NCBI GenBank assembly: GCA_014804965.1
Contig: JAAUYU010000033.1
Coordinates: 1-53,217 of the forward strand
DNA: 53,217 bases
Direction of reading: 5' to 3'
Origin: Desulfovibrio sp.
GTDB lineage: Bacteria > Desulfobacterota > Desulfovibrionia > Desulfovibrionales > Desulfovibrionaceae
The notes below the pieces were generated by a model. It did no database searches. It saw nothing but the letters and a program-made list of their open reading frames with translations, and had not been told where the DNA came from. The stretch's first letter is position 1. Every line of letters begins with the position of its first letter. The position numbers and the translations under genes were made by a program. Positions 27,580 through 39,146 of the stretch are shown here, piece by piece.

Positions 27580-28110
27580 CTATTGGGCGGCCTGTCCCTC
27601 CGGGGAGCCATTCCCCGCGACGGACGGCCCGGAAGCGCGAAAATAGGGCAAAAGCGCGGCATAGGTTTCGCTGAGGTGCTGAGGCATGGTGCGCACCTCG
27701 TCCATGACGGCCATGAAGGAGGAATCCCCGTTCCAGCGGGGAACGAGGTGGAAGTGCAGGTGCTCGCGGATGCCCGCGCCCGCGGCCTCGCCCTGATTAA
27801 GGCCCACATTGATGCCCTGGCAGTTGAAGTGACGCTTGAGGATTTTCGTGCAGCGTTGGAGAAGCACCATGATCTCGCGCGACTCCGCATCCGTCAAATC
27901 TTCCAGCGCCATGACGTGCCGATACGGGCAGACCATGATATGCCCGTTATTGTAGGGAAACTTATTCATGATGACAAAACTGGACGCCCCGCGATGGAGC
28001 ACGAGCCGCTCCGCGTCCTCCTCCGTGCCTTCGGGCAGGCAAAAGACGCACTCATCGGGCTTGGGGCCGAGGATGTAGTCGATACGCCAGGGAGCCCAGA
28101 GTTGTTTCAT
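27580..28110 (-). CDS. HIT-family nucleotide hydrolase/phosphorylase
   Basis: This 176-residue protein has the histidine-triad motif HLHFHLVP (His117, His119, His121) and an N-terminal CVFC pair (Cys21, Cys24) typical of the AP4A-phosphorylase-like branch. Such enzymes split dinucleoside polyphosphates or nucleotide-phosphoramidates; the substrate here is not determined. The C terminus after residue 155 is low-complexity. There is no Shine-Dalgarno sequence before the ATG. A strong promoter lies so close (its -10 box ends eight bases before the ATG) that the mRNA is predicted to be leaderless. Confidence 0.92.
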   Translation of the reverse strand: MKQLWAPWRIDYILGPKPDECVFCLPEGTEEDAERLVLHRGASSFVIMNKFPYNNGHIMVCPYRHVMALEDLTDAESREIMVLLQRCTKILKRHFNCQGINVGLNQGEAAGAGIREHLHFHLVPRWNGDSSFMAVMDEVRTMPQHLSETYAALLPYFRASGPSVAGNGSPEGQAAQ

Positions 28111-28118
28111 AGTTGGGA

Positions 28119-28147
28119 AGTATACACGCTCACCGCAAGCGGGGCAA
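28119..28147 (-). promoter_or_regulatory. Strong sigma-70 promoter for the HIT gene
   Basis: On the minus strand TTGCCC (28147-28142), 17 bases, then TATACT (28124-28119). Only eight bases separate the -10 box from the ATG at 28110, so transcription should begin at or just before the start codon. Confidence 0.7.
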
Positions 28148-28176
28148 GCCTTGAAATGCCCGTGCGCCCGCGGCGT

Positions 28177-30879
28177 CTACGGGGCGTCCTCCTCCGCGGC
28201 GTCCTTTTCCGCCGCGGCCAGCGTGGCTGCGAGCTTAAGCTGGGCCTGGGCCGTCGGGGCCTCCCCGTCCAGCTTGGCGCGCAGGGCGCTCGCCAGAAGG
28301 CGCCCGAAAGCAGGTCCGGGCTCAAGGCCCATGCGGCGCAGGTCCTCCCCGGTGATGTCGGCCTTTTCCCTGCGCCATTGGGTGATGTAGCGCGAGAGCG
28401 TCTTTTCGAGGCGCGCGTCCTCGTCCTCGGCCATGAGATAAAGCAGGAACTCCAGCGGAAGCGGCTGCAAAAGGTCGCAGAGCTCGCTCACCCGGGCGTT
28501 GCCGTTATCTGCAGCCGCCTGCCAGGCCTCGAGCTTTGGCCGCGCCATGCGCATGAGCTCCCGCTGGCGCATGATCTCGCCGCGCCGGGCATGGGGCAGG
28601 CCCAGGCGCGCATAGTTGACCGAGGTATCGGCATAGTTCAAGTGACGGTTTAAGCCGAGGAAATAGAGCAGCCACGGCTGCGCCGCTTCCTCAAAATAGA
28701 GCAGCCGATACCAGGCAAGCACCTCCTTGAGCCTGCGGAGCAGTGCGCGCTTGCCCGGATTGAGCGCCAGATGCGGGGAAAGCGCCTGGAGGATGCCGAG
28801 CTCGTCGAGGCGCACGAAGCAGGCGTCCGCCTCCTCCTCATTGCAGATATGGCGGAATTCATTGAAAATCCTTGCAGGCGAGAGCTTGTCCAGAAGGTGC
28901 ATGGGGAGGATGTTGCGGATGAGCTTTTCCGTGCCCGGCCCGATGCGGAACTGGTAGCGCTGTTCAAAGCGCACGGCGCGCAGGCAGCGGGTCGGGTCCT
29001 CCACAAAGCTCAGGGTGTGGAGCACGCGGATGAGGCGGTCCTTGATGTCGCGGCGCCCCCCGAAAAAATCCACCAGTTGCCCGAAGGGCTCGCTGTCGAG
29101 GCGCACGGCAAGGGAATTGATGCTGAAGTCGCGGCGGAAGAGGTCCATCTTGATGGAGGAAAGCTCTACCGTGGGAAGCGCCGCGGGGTATTCATAATAT
29201 TCCAGCCGGGCCGTGGCGACATCGATGCGCTTTTCCCGCCCCTCGGCATCCTTGAAGATGACCACCGAGGTGAGGAATTTCTGGTGCTCGCGCACGCGGC
29301 CGCCCAGGGTCTCGGCAAGGGCCCGGGCGAAGGCGATGCCGTTGCCCTCCACCACGAGGTCCATATCCTGATTGGGCACATCGAGCAAAAGATCGCGCAC
29401 AAAGCCCCCCACCGCATAGACCGGCAGCCCGAGGCGCTTGCCCGTCTCGCCCGCAAGGTGGAGCAGGTCCTGCGTCTGCTTCGGCAGGCGGTCACGGATG
29501 AGCTTGCTCACATTGTGCGTCTTGCCGTTTTCGCGCGGGGAGGGGAGCCGCCCGGCCTCGCTCGCGAACACATTGATGAGGTCCGTGCGCGTCACCACGC
29601 CCACCACGGCATCGTCCCTGACGATGGGCACGAGCCGCTGGCGCTCGCCCACGATGACATCGGTGAGCTCCTTGATGCCCGCCTCGGGCGGCAGCATATG
29701 GACGCGCCGCTTCATGTACTCGCACACGGGTTCGTCCCCGAGGCCGTGTGCCCGCGCGCGAGAGGCCGTCTGCGCGTCCAGCAGGCCCACGCATGTGCGT
29801 GTCCCGGGCTGGAACACGGGCACGGCCTTGAGCCCGAAGTGGAGCATGAGCTCGTCGGCCTCGCGCAGTGTCGCCTCCGCCTCGATGCCCACCGCGGGGG
29901 AGGACATGTATTCGCCCGCATTTTTTTCGGGATTGGCCTGGTCATAAAGGCGCCGCAGGATGGTCTCGCGCACCTCGGTGATCATCTTGGAGCGCACCGA
30001 GGCCGAGGCGGCGTAGACATGGCCGCCGCCCCCGAGCTCCTTGCAGATGTCGCCCACATTCACGGCGTCGCTGCGGCTGCGCGCGACCACCTGGATACGG
30101 TCGCCCATGAGCCCGATGGCGAAGAGCACCGTGAATTTTTCCATTTCCATGAGCCTGTGGGCGAGGTGCGCAAAATCCCCCAGATAGTGCTCCAGCGAAA
30201 CTTCGGCCAGCACCACGGGCACATTGTTGACAAGATAGGTGCGCGCGGACTCCAGCAGGCTGTTGAGCGCGTGGATGTGCTGGCTCGTGAGCTCATGGGC
30301 CGCCATTTCGTTGATCTGGTTGACATCCATGCCCAGGCTTAAAAGCCACGCGGCGGCCTCGAAATCCTCCCCGGTGGTGGAGGAATAGGTGAAGGAGCCC
30401 GTATCGCCGTAAATGCCCAGCCCGAGGAGCGTCGCTTCCTCCGCGGTGGGGCGCATCCCCCGCTCGCGCAGGGCCAGCGCGAGGCTCGTGGTCACGGCGC
30501 CCGCGTGCGAAAGGTGAACGATGTCCGCCGGGATGTCGTCCGCGGAGTCCGGGTGATGGTCCCAGGCCTCGACGCGGACGCCGGGGCGCTCGAGGAGCTG
30601 CGCCACATGGGGCACGCGGCTCTTCTGGCGCGTATCCACGAGCACGAGGCGGTCATAGTCCTCCCAGTGGATGTCCTCGCTCTCCACGAGGTTGTAGGCC
30701 GCGGGGTCGAGCGAGCCCACGAGCTTTTGCAGCCCGCGCTCCTGCGTGCCCGGAAAGAGCAGGGAGCAGGGCGCATAGAGCCTGCGCGCCGCGAGCATGG
30801 CCGCAAAGGCGTCAAAATCGGCATTGGCATGGCAGGTGATGAGGGTGCGCCCGGAAGTGGGCATGCCGGAAGTTGTCAT
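28177..30879 (-). CDS. tRNA nucleotidyltransferase fused to DHH and CBS domains
   Basis: This 900-residue multidomain protein begins with a DHH/DHHA1 phosphoesterase-like part (HANADFD at 17-23, DTR at 82, DHHPD at 107), with GGGGHVYAA closing DHHA1 near residue 295. Two CBS repeats follow (about 316-435). The class II nucleotidyltransferase head comes next, with VYAVGGFVRDLLL, the metal-binding DMD in NQDMDLVVEG, RRDFSINSLAV and the EDPTRCLRAVRF neck. Fusions of this order are known as CCA- or A-adding tRNA enzymes in deltaproteobacteria, cyanobacteria and Aquifex. Sequence alone does not show whether this one adds CCA or only A. AGGA precedes the ATG. The xerD stop is 15 bases upstream, so the two are likely co-transcribed. 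Confidence 0.92.
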   Translation of the reverse strand: MTTSGMPTSGRTLITCHANADFDAFAAMLAARRLYAPCSLLFPGTQERGLQKLVGSLDPAAYNLVESEDIHWEDYDRLVLVDTRQKSRVPHVAQLLERPGVRVEAWDHHPDSADDIPADIVHLSHAGAVTTSLALALRERGMRPTAEEATLLGLGIYGDTGSFTYSSTTGEDFEAAAWLLSLGMDVNQINEMAAHELTSQHIHALNSLLESARTYLVNNVPVVLAEVSLEHYLGDFAHLAHRLMEMEKFTVLFAIGLMGDRIQVVARSRSDAVNVGDICKELGGGGHVYAASASVRSKMITEVRETILRRLYDQANPEKNAGEYMSSPAVGIEAEATLREADELMLHFGLKAVPVFQPGTRTCVGLLDAQTASRARAHGLGDEPVCEYMKRRVHMLPPEAGIKELTDVIVGERQRLVPIVRDDAVVGVVTRTDLINVFASEAGRLPSPRENGKTHNVSKLIRDRLPKQTQDLLHLAGETGKRLGLPVYAVGGFVRDLLLDVPNQDMDLVVEGNGIAFARALAETLGGRVREHQKFLTSVVIFKDAEGREKRIDVATARLEYYEYPAALPTVELSSIKMDLFRRDFSINSLAVRLDSEPFGQLVDFFGGRRDIKDRLIRVLHTLSFVEDPTRCLRAVRFEQRYQFRIGPGTEKLIRNILPMHLLDKLSPARIFNEFRHICNEEEADACFVRLDELGILQALSPHLALNPGKRALLRRLKEVLAWYRLLYFEEAAQPWLLYFLGLNRHLNYADTSVNYARLGLPHARRGEIMRQRELMRMARPKLEAWQAAADNGNARVSELCDLLQPLPLEFLLYLMAEDEDARLEKTLSRYITQWRREKADITGEDLRRMGLEPGPAFGRLLASALRAKLDGEAPTAQAQLKLAATLAAAEKDAAEEDAP

Positions 30880-30894
30880 GGCTGGTTCCTGCGG

Positions 30895-31845
30895 TTATGA
30901 CACGCTGCGCGGATGGAAGCGGCGATGGATGCCGCGCAGGCGCTCGGCCTGCACATGGGTGTAGATTTCTGTGGCGCTGATGTCCGCATGGCCGAGCAGG
31001 GTCTGCACCGCGCGCAGGTCCGCGCCGCCCTCGAGTAGGTGCGTGGCGAAGGAGTGCCGGAAGGTATGCGGCGAAATGGGCCGCCGGATGCCCGCCTCGA
31101 GTGCCAGCGCCTTGATGCGCTTCCAGATGAACTGGCGGCTCAGGGGCGCGCCCGCCCTGTTGACAAAGAGGTGGTTGCCCGCAGGCCGGAAGAGGGGACG
31201 CCAGGAGCGCAGATACTCGTCGAGGAGACGCACGGCGAGCCCGTGCAGGGGCACGAGGCGCTCCTTGGCGCCCTTGCCGAATACGCGCACAAGCCCGGCC
31301 TGGAGGTCCAGGTCCCCCACGGTGAGGCCGCACAGCTCGGACACGCGCAAACCGGCCGCATAGAGGAGCTCGAGCATACAGCGCTCCCGCCGGCCGTTCT
31401 TGCTCTCCATGTCCGGGAGGGCGAGCAGCCGCTCCATCTCTTCCCGGCTCAGGACTTCGGGCAAGTGCTGCGGAAGATGCGGATTTTCCACCAGCGCTGC
31501 CGGGTTGGCGTCGAGGACGCCTTCCTCCACCGCATAGGCAAAAAAGGCGCGCAAGGCAGAAAGCCGTCGCGCCAGGGTGCGCCCCGTGTTGCCGCGGCCC
31601 CGCATCCACGCGAGATAGAGAAAAAGATCGCGGCTATCGGGGAAGGGGCCTTCGCCCCGGGGCTCACCCTCGTCCTCCGCTTCGGCCGCATAGAGGAAAA
31701 AATTCTCCACGTCCCGGCCATAGGCCTCCACCGTGCGCGGCGAAAGGCCCCGCTGTGCGAGCAGATGGTCCAGCCATTGCGGCAGCAGACGGGCGAGACG
31801 CGACGAGCGCCCTTCGGGATTTGGTCCGGCGGTCATGCGGCACAT
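30895..31845 (-). CDS. xerD: Tyrosine recombinase XerD-like
   Basis: This 316-residue recombinase has a core-binding N-terminal domain (about 15-110) and catalytic domain with the full set: Arg167 (AGLRVSEL), a lysine in the KGAKER beta-hairpin, His260 and Arg263 (SPHTFRHSFATHLL), His286 (LLGHADIS) and Tyr295 (TEIYTHV). XerC/XerD resolve chromosome dimers at dif; no dif-like site was identified here. The start at 31845 is preferred because AGGG lies about ten bases upstream; ATG at 31836 is possible. No neighbouring integrase-type mobile context is present, so this is the housekeeping enzyme. Confidence 0.94.
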   Translation of the reverse strand: MCRMTAGPNPEGRSSRLARLLPQWLDHLLAQRGLSPRTVEAYGRDVENFFLYAAEAEDEGEPRGEGPFPDSRDLFLYLAWMRGRGNTGRTLARRLSALRAFFAYAVEEGVLDANPAALVENPHLPQHLPEVLSREEMERLLALPDMESKNGRRERCMLELLYAAGLRVSELCGLTVGDLDLQAGLVRVFGKGAKERLVPLHGLAVRLLDEYLRSWRPLFRPAGNHLFVNRAGAPLSRQFIWKRIKALALEAGIRRPISPHTFRHSFATHLLEGGADLRAVQTLLGHADISATEIYTHVQAERLRGIHRRFHPRSVS

Positions 31846-31883
31846 GCTAGCCCTGAAGGCTGCCGCGGGCAAGAGGGTGGCCC

Positions 31884-31912
31884 TTGGCGTGGACGGGGGG
31901 ACTGACTATACT
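31884..31912 (+). promoter_or_regulatory. Strong sigma-70 promoter for folK
   Basis: TTGGCG (31884-31889), 17 bases, then TATACT (31907-31912). The -10 box ends eight bases before an ATG at 31921, the same geometry as the HIT promoter at 28119-28147. Confidence 0.7.
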
Positions 31913-31947
31913 CGGGCGCCATGTCGCAAGGGAAAGGAATGACGAGA

Positions 31948-32451
31948 ATGAAGAGTCCGACCATCGCCTATGTGAGCCTGGGCTCTAACTGCGACACCGC
32001 CCGGCAGATGCTGGCCGAAGCGGTGGAGCGTCTGGGACAGCTTCCGGGAATCAAGGTCGCTGCAGCTTCGCCCGTGTACGCCACCGAGCCGCAGGACTAT
32101 GCCGACCAGCCCTGGTTCCTCAATCAGGTCCTGAAACTGGAGCTTGACGCCTCCTGGCGGCCGCGCGCGCTGGTGGCGGCTCTGCTGGCACAGGAGGCCC
32201 ACATGGGCCGCGTGCGCGACCCGGCCTTGCGTTTCGGCCCGCGCGTCATCGACCTTGACCTGCTCATCTTCGGGGAGGAGCGCTGCGACTGGCCGGACTG
32301 CACGCTGCCGCATCCGCGGCTCTTGCGGCGGGCCTTTGTGCTCGTGCCGCTCCTTGACGTGGCTCCGGGGCTCTTGGTGGAGGGCGTCCCCCTCGCCGAG
32401 GCTTTGCGGTCGCTCCCCTACAGGCTATGCGATGGGAAAATTTTCCAATGA
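31948..32451 (+). CDS. folK: HPPK (6-hydroxymethyl-dihydropterin pyrophosphokinase)
   Basis: This enzyme of about 167 residues transfers pyrophosphate from ATP to hydroxymethyl-dihydropterin, the step before FolP in folate synthesis. VSLGSNCDTARQML, then YATEPQDYADQPWFLNQV and FGPRVIDLDLLIF with LPHPRLLRRAFVL are the family signatures. Three starts are possible: ATG 31921 would be leaderless from the promoter just upstream; 31939 has AAGGG six bases before; 31948 has AAGGA nine bases before and gives the usual N terminus, so it is used. The partner enzyme folP is at 36058-36945 in another operon. Confidence 0.93.
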   Translation: MKSPTIAYVSLGSNCDTARQMLAEAVERLGQLPGIKVAAASPVYATEPQDYADQPWFLNQVLKLELDASWRPRALVAALLAQEAHMGRVRDPALRFGPRVIDLDLLIFGEERCDWPDCTLPHPRLLRRAFVLVPLLDVAPGLLVEGVPLAEALRSLPYRLCDGKIFQ

Positions 32452-32533
32452 CGCGCCGCAGGCTGTATGTTAAGGATGAGGTGCCGGGCGGCCAGTCGGC
32501 ATGACGGCCCCCATCCCGTAAAGGAGCAGGACC

Positions 32534-32833
32534 ATGTGGAAATGGCTGATACTCATCGTCGCCGGCTACGCCCTCTATCGGCTTTTCGCCAATGATTTCC
32601 TGAAAAAGAAAAAGGCCGGGGAAGAGGAGGATGCCGCCGACTTGGAGCGCAAGGTGGCTGCCGGGGAAATGGTCAGGGACCCGGAATGCGGCACCTATGT
32701 GGCCGTGGACAGCGCCATCTCGGTGCGCGACGGCGAGAACGTCCGCTATTTTTGCAGCTACGAGTGCCGCGACAAGTATCTCAAGCGGCTGGAGGACGGC
32801 GGCCGGGTTCTGCCGCCCCGCAACGAGGAGTGA
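32534..32833 (+). CDS. PP0621-like small membrane protein with metal ribbon
   Basis: This 99-residue protein has one N-terminal membrane helix (about 3-19), a lysine-rich stop-transfer stretch (DFLKKKKAGEEED) and a cytoplasmic or peripheral C-terminal domain with Cys52 (DPECGTYV), Cys74 and Cys78 (YFCSYEC), resembling TRASH/YHS-type metal-binding fingers. Such proteins are called PP0621 family and have no firm function; metal binding is inferred from the cysteines. AAGGAGCAGG precedes the ATG. It sits 82 bases after folK on the same strand and converges on glmM. Confidence 0.82.
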   Translation: MWKWLILIVAGYALYRLFANDFLKKKKAGEEEDAADLERKVAAGEMVRDPECGTYVAVDSAISVRDGENVRYFCSYECRDKYLKRLEDGGRVLPPRNEE

Positions 32834-32938
32834 GCCGGACGGCCGGCAGTCGTTCAGGGTACATCGGCGCTGCGTCTCCCGGCGGTACCTGTGCGGGATG
32901 AGGCGCCCCCGTCTGGGCCACGCCGCGGAAGCGCCGCC

Positions 32939-34291
32939 CTAGCGCAGTTCCCGTTGCACCACGTCGGCGAGGTCGTGGGCGTACTGGCGCACCTTGTCGG
33001 CGTTTTCCCCCTCCACCATGACCCGGCAGAGGGCTTCCGTCCCCGAATAGCGCAAAAGCACGCGGCCCCGGCCCGCAAGCTCGGCCTCTACCTTGGCGAC
33101 GGCTTCGGCGATGGCGGGCCTTTCCTCAAAGGGCAGCCGCTTTTCCACATGCACGTTGACGAGGCATTGCGGGAAGGGCGTGAGCAGGCCCGCGAGCTCG
33201 GAAAGCGGCTTTTCCTTTTCCCGCATGATGCGCAGTATCTGGAGCGCGGCCAAGAGGCCGTCGCCCGTGGTGCTGTAATGGTGGAAGATGAGGTGTCCCG
33301 ACTGCTCGCCGCCGAGCATGGCCCCCTCGCGGCGCATGGCCTCCACCACATAGCGGTCGCCCACGGGCGCGCGCAGAAGCGTACCGCCATGCTCGCGCAT
33401 GAATATCTCCAGCGCGAGGTTGCTCATCACCGTGGCCACCAGCAGGTTGTTGGGGAGCTCCCCGCGCGCCATCATGGATTGCGCGCACAGCGCCATGAGC
33501 TGGTCGCCGTCGAGGATGGTTCCGCGCTCGTCCACCACGATGAGGCGGTCCGCGTCGCCATCCAGTGCGAGGCCCACGTCGGCCCTGAGCTCGCGCACCT
33601 TGGCGGCCACCACCTCGGGGTAGAGCGAGCCGCAGTGGTCGTTGATATTGGTGCCGTCCGGGGAAGTGCCGATGCGGAACACCTCGGCCCCGAGCTCCTC
33701 CAGCGCCAGCGGCGCCACCTTGTAGCTCGCGCCATTGGCGCAGTCCACCACGATCCGCAGCCCGGAGAGGGTGAGGTGCGTGGGGAAGCAGCTCTTGGTA
33801 TAGACGATGTAGCGGCCCCCGGCGTCCTCGATCTTGGTGGCGCGGCCGATGCTGCGCTCGTCGGGATAGGGCCAGGCAAAGTCCGGGTCCAGCACCATGG
33901 CCGCAATCTCGTTTTCCGTCTGGTCCGGGAGCTTGTAGCCGTCCGCGTCGAAAAACTTGATGCCGTTGTCATAAAAGGGATTGTGCGAGGCGGAGATGAC
34001 CACGCCGAGGTCGGCGCGCATGTTGCGCGTGAGGAAGGAAATAGCCGGCGTGGGGAGCGGCCCGGTCATGATGACGTGCATCCCCGAGGCGCACAGGCCC
34101 GACGTGAGCGCCGACTCGAACATGTAGCCGGAAAGGCGCGTATCCTTGCCGATGACCACCCGGTGCCTGTGCGGTCCGCGCCGGAAGCGCACCCCGGCGG
34201 CAAGCCCGAGGCGCAGGGCCACATCCACCGTCATGGGCCAGGTGTTGACCGTGCCGCGCAGGCCGTCCGTTCCGAAAAGTCGTTGAGCCAT
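32939..34291 (-). CDS. glmM: Phosphoglucosamine mutase
   Basis: This 450-residue enzyme converts glucosamine-6-phosphate to glucosamine-1-phosphate for peptidoglycan and LPS. The catalytic phosphoserine is Ser102 in [16 protein letters not shown], the same number as in E. coli. DGDADRL is the metal loop, GGEQSGH the sugar loop and RYSGTEAL the phosphate loop. The start at 34291 has GGAGG upstream; the GTG at 34306 is less likely. It is the last gene of ftsH-folP-cdaA-cdaR-glmM. In Gram-positive bacteria GlmM binds and inhibits the diadenylate cyclase CdaA, and the same gene order here suggests that control may also exist. Confidence 0.97.
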   Translation of the reverse strand: MAQRLFGTDGLRGTVNTWPMTVDVALRLGLAAGVRFRRGPHRHRVVIGKDTRLSGYMFESALTSGLCASGMHVIMTGPLPTPAISFLTRNMRADLGVVISASHNPFYDNGIKFFDADGYKLPDQTENEIAAMVLDPDFAWPYPDERSIGRATKIEDAGGRYIVYTKSCFPTHLTLSGLRIVVDCANGASYKVAPLALEELGAEVFRIGTSPDGTNINDHCGSLYPEVVAAKVRELRADVGLALDGDADRLIVVDERGTILDGDQLMALCAQSMMARGELPNNLLVATVMSNLALEIFMREHGGTLLRAPVGDRYVVEAMRREGAMLGGEQSGHLIFHHYSTTGDGLLAALQILRIMREKEKPLSELAGLLTPFPQCLVNVHVEKRLPFEERPAIAEAVAKVEAELAGRGRVLLRYSGTEALCRVMVEGENADKVRQYAHDLADVVQRELR

Positions 34292-34326
34292 CTCACGCCT
34301 CCGCACACGGGCGCAGCCCGATGCAC

Positions 34327-35283
34327 TTATTTGGTTCGCGTCACCTTAACGTCATCGTTGGCCGGGTTCAAGAGCGTCATGCCCTCGGGCAGCCTGAAGC
34401 GGAGCTTCACCTGCCTGGTTTCGCCCACTTCCATGGCAGGTGGCAGCACGCTCACTGCCATGCCCTGAAGGTATTTGGAGTTCTTGGCGAGCGCCTCGGG
34501 AACCTCCACGAGCACCGTGAGCTCATGCGGGGACACCGAATAGTGGTGGTCGGCGTCGCTGTCCACCACGATGGTGCAGTGCCGCGAGACCACGGTGCGA
34601 CCGCTGGTGATGGTGTAGCGCACGCGCACCGAAGGCGGGTTGGCGGTGACGAGGCTCGGGGTGTCGAGGGTGATGGTCTGCTGCACCGTGGTGCCCGCCG
34701 CCTTGGGGTCGAGCTTGATGGTGAGGGGGAGCCGCGTGATGGTGTTGATCACCTGTTCGGGCCCGCGCAGGATGACCGTTGCGGGCGAAACGCTCAGATT
34801 CTCCACGGTGAGGGCGTCGTTGTGCAGCGGCGACTCCTCCTTGGCCTGAACGGGCACGCTGCGCTCAAGCACGGTATCTGCATGGATGACGATGCGCGGC
34901 GGCTGGATGTCCACCACTTCAAAGGCGCGGAAAGCAGGCCCGAGTTCGTCACGGCCCAGGGGCACGACGGTCTCGCCCTTCTTGATGTCCGAAAGGTCGA
35001 TGCCCTCGGTGAGCCGCTCACGCGGGATGGAGCGGAGCAGTGTCTCAGGCCCGCGCAGGCGCACGATGAGCTTGCTCACGAGGCCGTCGGTCACCACGAG
35101 GTTGGAGGGAATGCCGTAATAGTCGATATTGACTTCCACCTGCGCCTCAAGGCGGTCGCGCACGCTCACCGCATACCACATGACCGTGGCGAGGAGCACC
35201 GCGATGAACATGGAGAGCACATGCGGGGCGCGCTTGAGGCGTCCCTTTTCCCCGGCGGCCTCCGGCTTGTCAAAGGATTTCAT
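34327..35283 (-). CDS. cdaR: YbbR-domain protein, CdaA regulator
   Basis: This 318-residue protein has a single N-terminal membrane helix (about residues 21-38, [20 protein letters not shown]) and three or so YbbR repeats outside the membrane (for example the [16 protein letters not shown] and [10 protein letters not shown] segments). In Firmicutes CdaR binds CdaA and tunes its activity. The start at 35283 overlaps the cdaA stop by 14 bases, so translation is coupled. The longer frame to 35325 lacks support. It sits between cdaA and glmM exactly as in Bacillus. Confidence 0.9.
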   Translation of the reverse strand: MKSFDKPEAAGEKGRLKRAPHVLSMFIAVLLATVMWYAVSVRDRLEAQVEVNIDYYGIPSNLVVTDGLVSKLIVRLRGPETLLRSIPRERLTEGIDLSDIKKGETVVPLGRDELGPAFRAFEVVDIQPPRIVIHADTVLERSVPVQAKEESPLHNDALTVENLSVSPATVILRGPEQVINTITRLPLTIKLDPKAAGTTVQQTITLDTPSLVTANPPSVRVRYTITSGRTVVSRHCTIVVDSDADHHYSVSPHELTVLVEVPEALAKNSKYLQGMAVSVLPPAMEVGETRQVKLRFRLPEGMTLLNPANDDVKVTRTK

Positions 35284-36007
35284 TGAGCACCTGCCGCAGG
35301 CGTGTGGCGTCCAGCGAACGCACAAGTTCCCCCTTCATGGCCACGGAGATTTCCCCGCGTTCCTCGGAAACGGCAATGGCCACGGCATCGCTTTCCTGAG
35401 TGATGCCGAGGGCCGCCCGATGCCGCGTGCCGAAATTCTGCCCCTTGGCCACGGCCAGCGGCAGGATGCAGCCCGCCGCCATGATCCTGCCCTTGCTGAG
35501 GATGGCCGCCCCGTCGTGCAGCGGGGCCTTGGGATAAAAAATATTCATGAGCAGCTGACGGGAGAGCAGGGCGTCCAGCCGCACGCCCTCCCGCTTGATC
35601 ATGTCCCCGAGGCGCATACTGCGCTCGATGACGATGAGCGCGCCGATGCGCAACCGCGCCATTTCCACGCAGGCCTCCACAAGGTCGTCCACGCCGCTCG
35701 CCAGAAGCTCCTTGCGGCGGAAAAAGCGGTGCGCGCCCATTTCGCCTAGGGCCTGGCGGATGTCGGCTTGGAAGATGACGACGATGAGGATGAAGGCCGA
35801 ACCGAAAATATATTGCAAAAGCCAGGAGAGGGTGTAAAGCCCCAAGGCACGGGACACGAAGTAGAGCACGCCGAGCAGCCCCAGGCCCGTGAGCACGGCG
35901 AGGGCACGGGAGCCGCGGAGGAGCTGGATGACCTGGTAGAGCAGGACGCTGACGAGCGCAATATCCAGCGCGTCCCGCCAGTCAAAGACAAAGTGTTCAA
36001 AGACCAT
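35270..36007 (-). CDS. cdaA: Diadenylate cyclase CdaA (c-di-AMP synthase)
   Basis: This 245-residue membrane enzyme condenses two ATP into c-di-AMP. Three N-terminal membrane helices (about 13-31, 33-52, 58-80) are followed by the DAC domain with both catalytic motifs: DGA at 165-167 (PLHDGAAIL) and RHR at 195-197 (GTRHRAALG). AAGGA lies upstream of the ATG at 36007. Upstream is folP (51-base gap), downstream cdaR (overlap). A matching degrading enzyme, PgpH, is encoded at 12534-14915. Confidence 0.97.
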   Translation of the reverse strand: MVFEHFVFDWRDALDIALVSVLLYQVIQLLRGSRALAVLTGLGLLGVLYFVSRALGLYTLSWLLQYIFGSAFILIVVIFQADIRQALGEMGAHRFFRRKELLASGVDDLVEACVEMARLRIGALIVIERSMRLGDMIKREGVRLDALLSRQLLMNIFYPKAPLHDGAAILSKGRIMAAGCILPLAVAKGQNFGTRHRAALGITQESDAVAIAVSEERGEISVAMKGELVRSLDATRLRQVLNEIL

Positions 36008-36057
36008 GCGTACTTCCTTGTGCGCCCGGGCTGCGGTCGGCTGCCCGGCTCCTTCCA

Positions 36058-36945
36058 TCAGGCTCCGGCAAGGGCGGCGGCGAGCCGCAAGGCCCCCCTG
36101 ACGCCCGCCACATCATGCACCCGGTGCCAGAAGACGCCGCGCTCCCACAGGAGCGCCGACGCCGTTTGCGTGGCCGCGCCGCGCGCCTCCAGCGGAAGGC
36201 CCAGAAGATCGCCGAACAGGGATTTCATGGAAAGCCCCACCAGAAGCGGCCGCCCGAACTCGAGAAAATCCTCCATGTGGGCCAGCAGGGCCAGGTTGTG
36301 CGCCTGCGTCTTGCCGAAGCCGATGCCCGGGTCCAGCACGATATGGTCCTCGGGGAGGCCCGCCTTCACAAGGCGGTCAATCTCACGTGCGAAAAAGCGG
36401 CGCACCTCGAGGCACACATCGGCATAGCTCGGCGCGTCCTGCATCTCCGGCGGCCGTCCCTGGCTGTGCATGAGCACATAGCCCGGCCTGCGCTCCGCGA
36501 GCACGTCAACAAGTTCCGGGTCCACGCCGCAGGCCGAGACATCGTTAATGATGACCGCCCCCCTGTCGAGGGCGGCTGCGGCCGTGGCCGCATGGACCGT
36601 ATCCACGGACAGCGGAATGCCGGGCAGCCTTTCGCGCACGGCATCAAGCACCGGGATGAGCCTTTGCTGCTCCTCACAAGGCGAAAGCGGCCGCGCACCG
36701 GGGCGGCTCGATTCCGCGCCGAGGTCCAGCAAGTCCGCCCCGGCAGCGGAGAGGGCCAGCGCCTTCCGAAGCGCCGCCTCGCCCGTAGTATGTTCGCCGC
36801 CGTCATAGAAGGAGTCGGGCGTCAGGTTGAGGATGCCCATGACCCCGAAGGGCGTGGCTGGCGCGAGGTTCACGCTGCCGGCAACGATCCAGGGGCCGGG
36901 CGCTGGACCCAAGGCCACTCTCTCCGGCGCTGCGCACACCGCCAT
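36058..36945 (-). CDS. folP: Dihydropteroate synthase
   Basis: This 295-residue enzyme joins hydroxymethyl-dihydropterin pyrophosphate with p-aminobenzoate; it is the target of sulfonamides. MGILNLTPDSFYDGG, DLGAESSRPGA, INDVSA and LDPGIGFGKT are the diagnostic blocks in order. The open frame extends 68 codons further upstream into ftsH without family resemblance; ATG at 36945 with AGGGG about eight bases before is chosen. It sits between ftsH and cdaA on one transcript, a common arrangement. Confidence 0.96.
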   Translation of the reverse strand: MAVCAAPERVALGPAPGPWIVAGSVNLAPATPFGVMGILNLTPDSFYDGGEHTTGEAALRKALALSAAGADLLDLGAESSRPGARPLSPCEEQQRLIPVLDAVRERLPGIPLSVDTVHAATAAAALDRGAVIINDVSACGVDPELVDVLAERRPGYVLMHSQGRPPEMQDAPSYADVCLEVRRFFAREIDRLVKAGLPEDHIVLDPGIGFGKTQAHNLALLAHMEDFLEFGRPLLVGLSMKSLFGDLLGLPLEARGAATQTASALLWERGVFWHRVHDVAGVRGALRLAAALAGA

Positions 36946-36991
36946 CAACGGCCCCTGCGCGGCCGGAACGCCGGAGCCTGTCTTGCCCGCG

Positions 36992-39019
<2,028 letters not shown>

Positions 39020-39146
39020 TACTGCCTCCGTTGCCAATTTGGCCGCGCCCACCCGGCGCGCCTGTCCACGCGGAATGTGGCCGCCGCCACGCGCACGCCT
39101 TTTGCGCGCGCAAGCGACGCCCGCCCCCTGGGGGCAAGTCCCTTTC

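Noticed and set aside
30895-31845. XerD-like gene as the integrase of a mobile element
   Set aside because: No attachment repeats, no tRNA, no foreign base composition and no phage genes are nearby; housekeeping neighbours on both sides.
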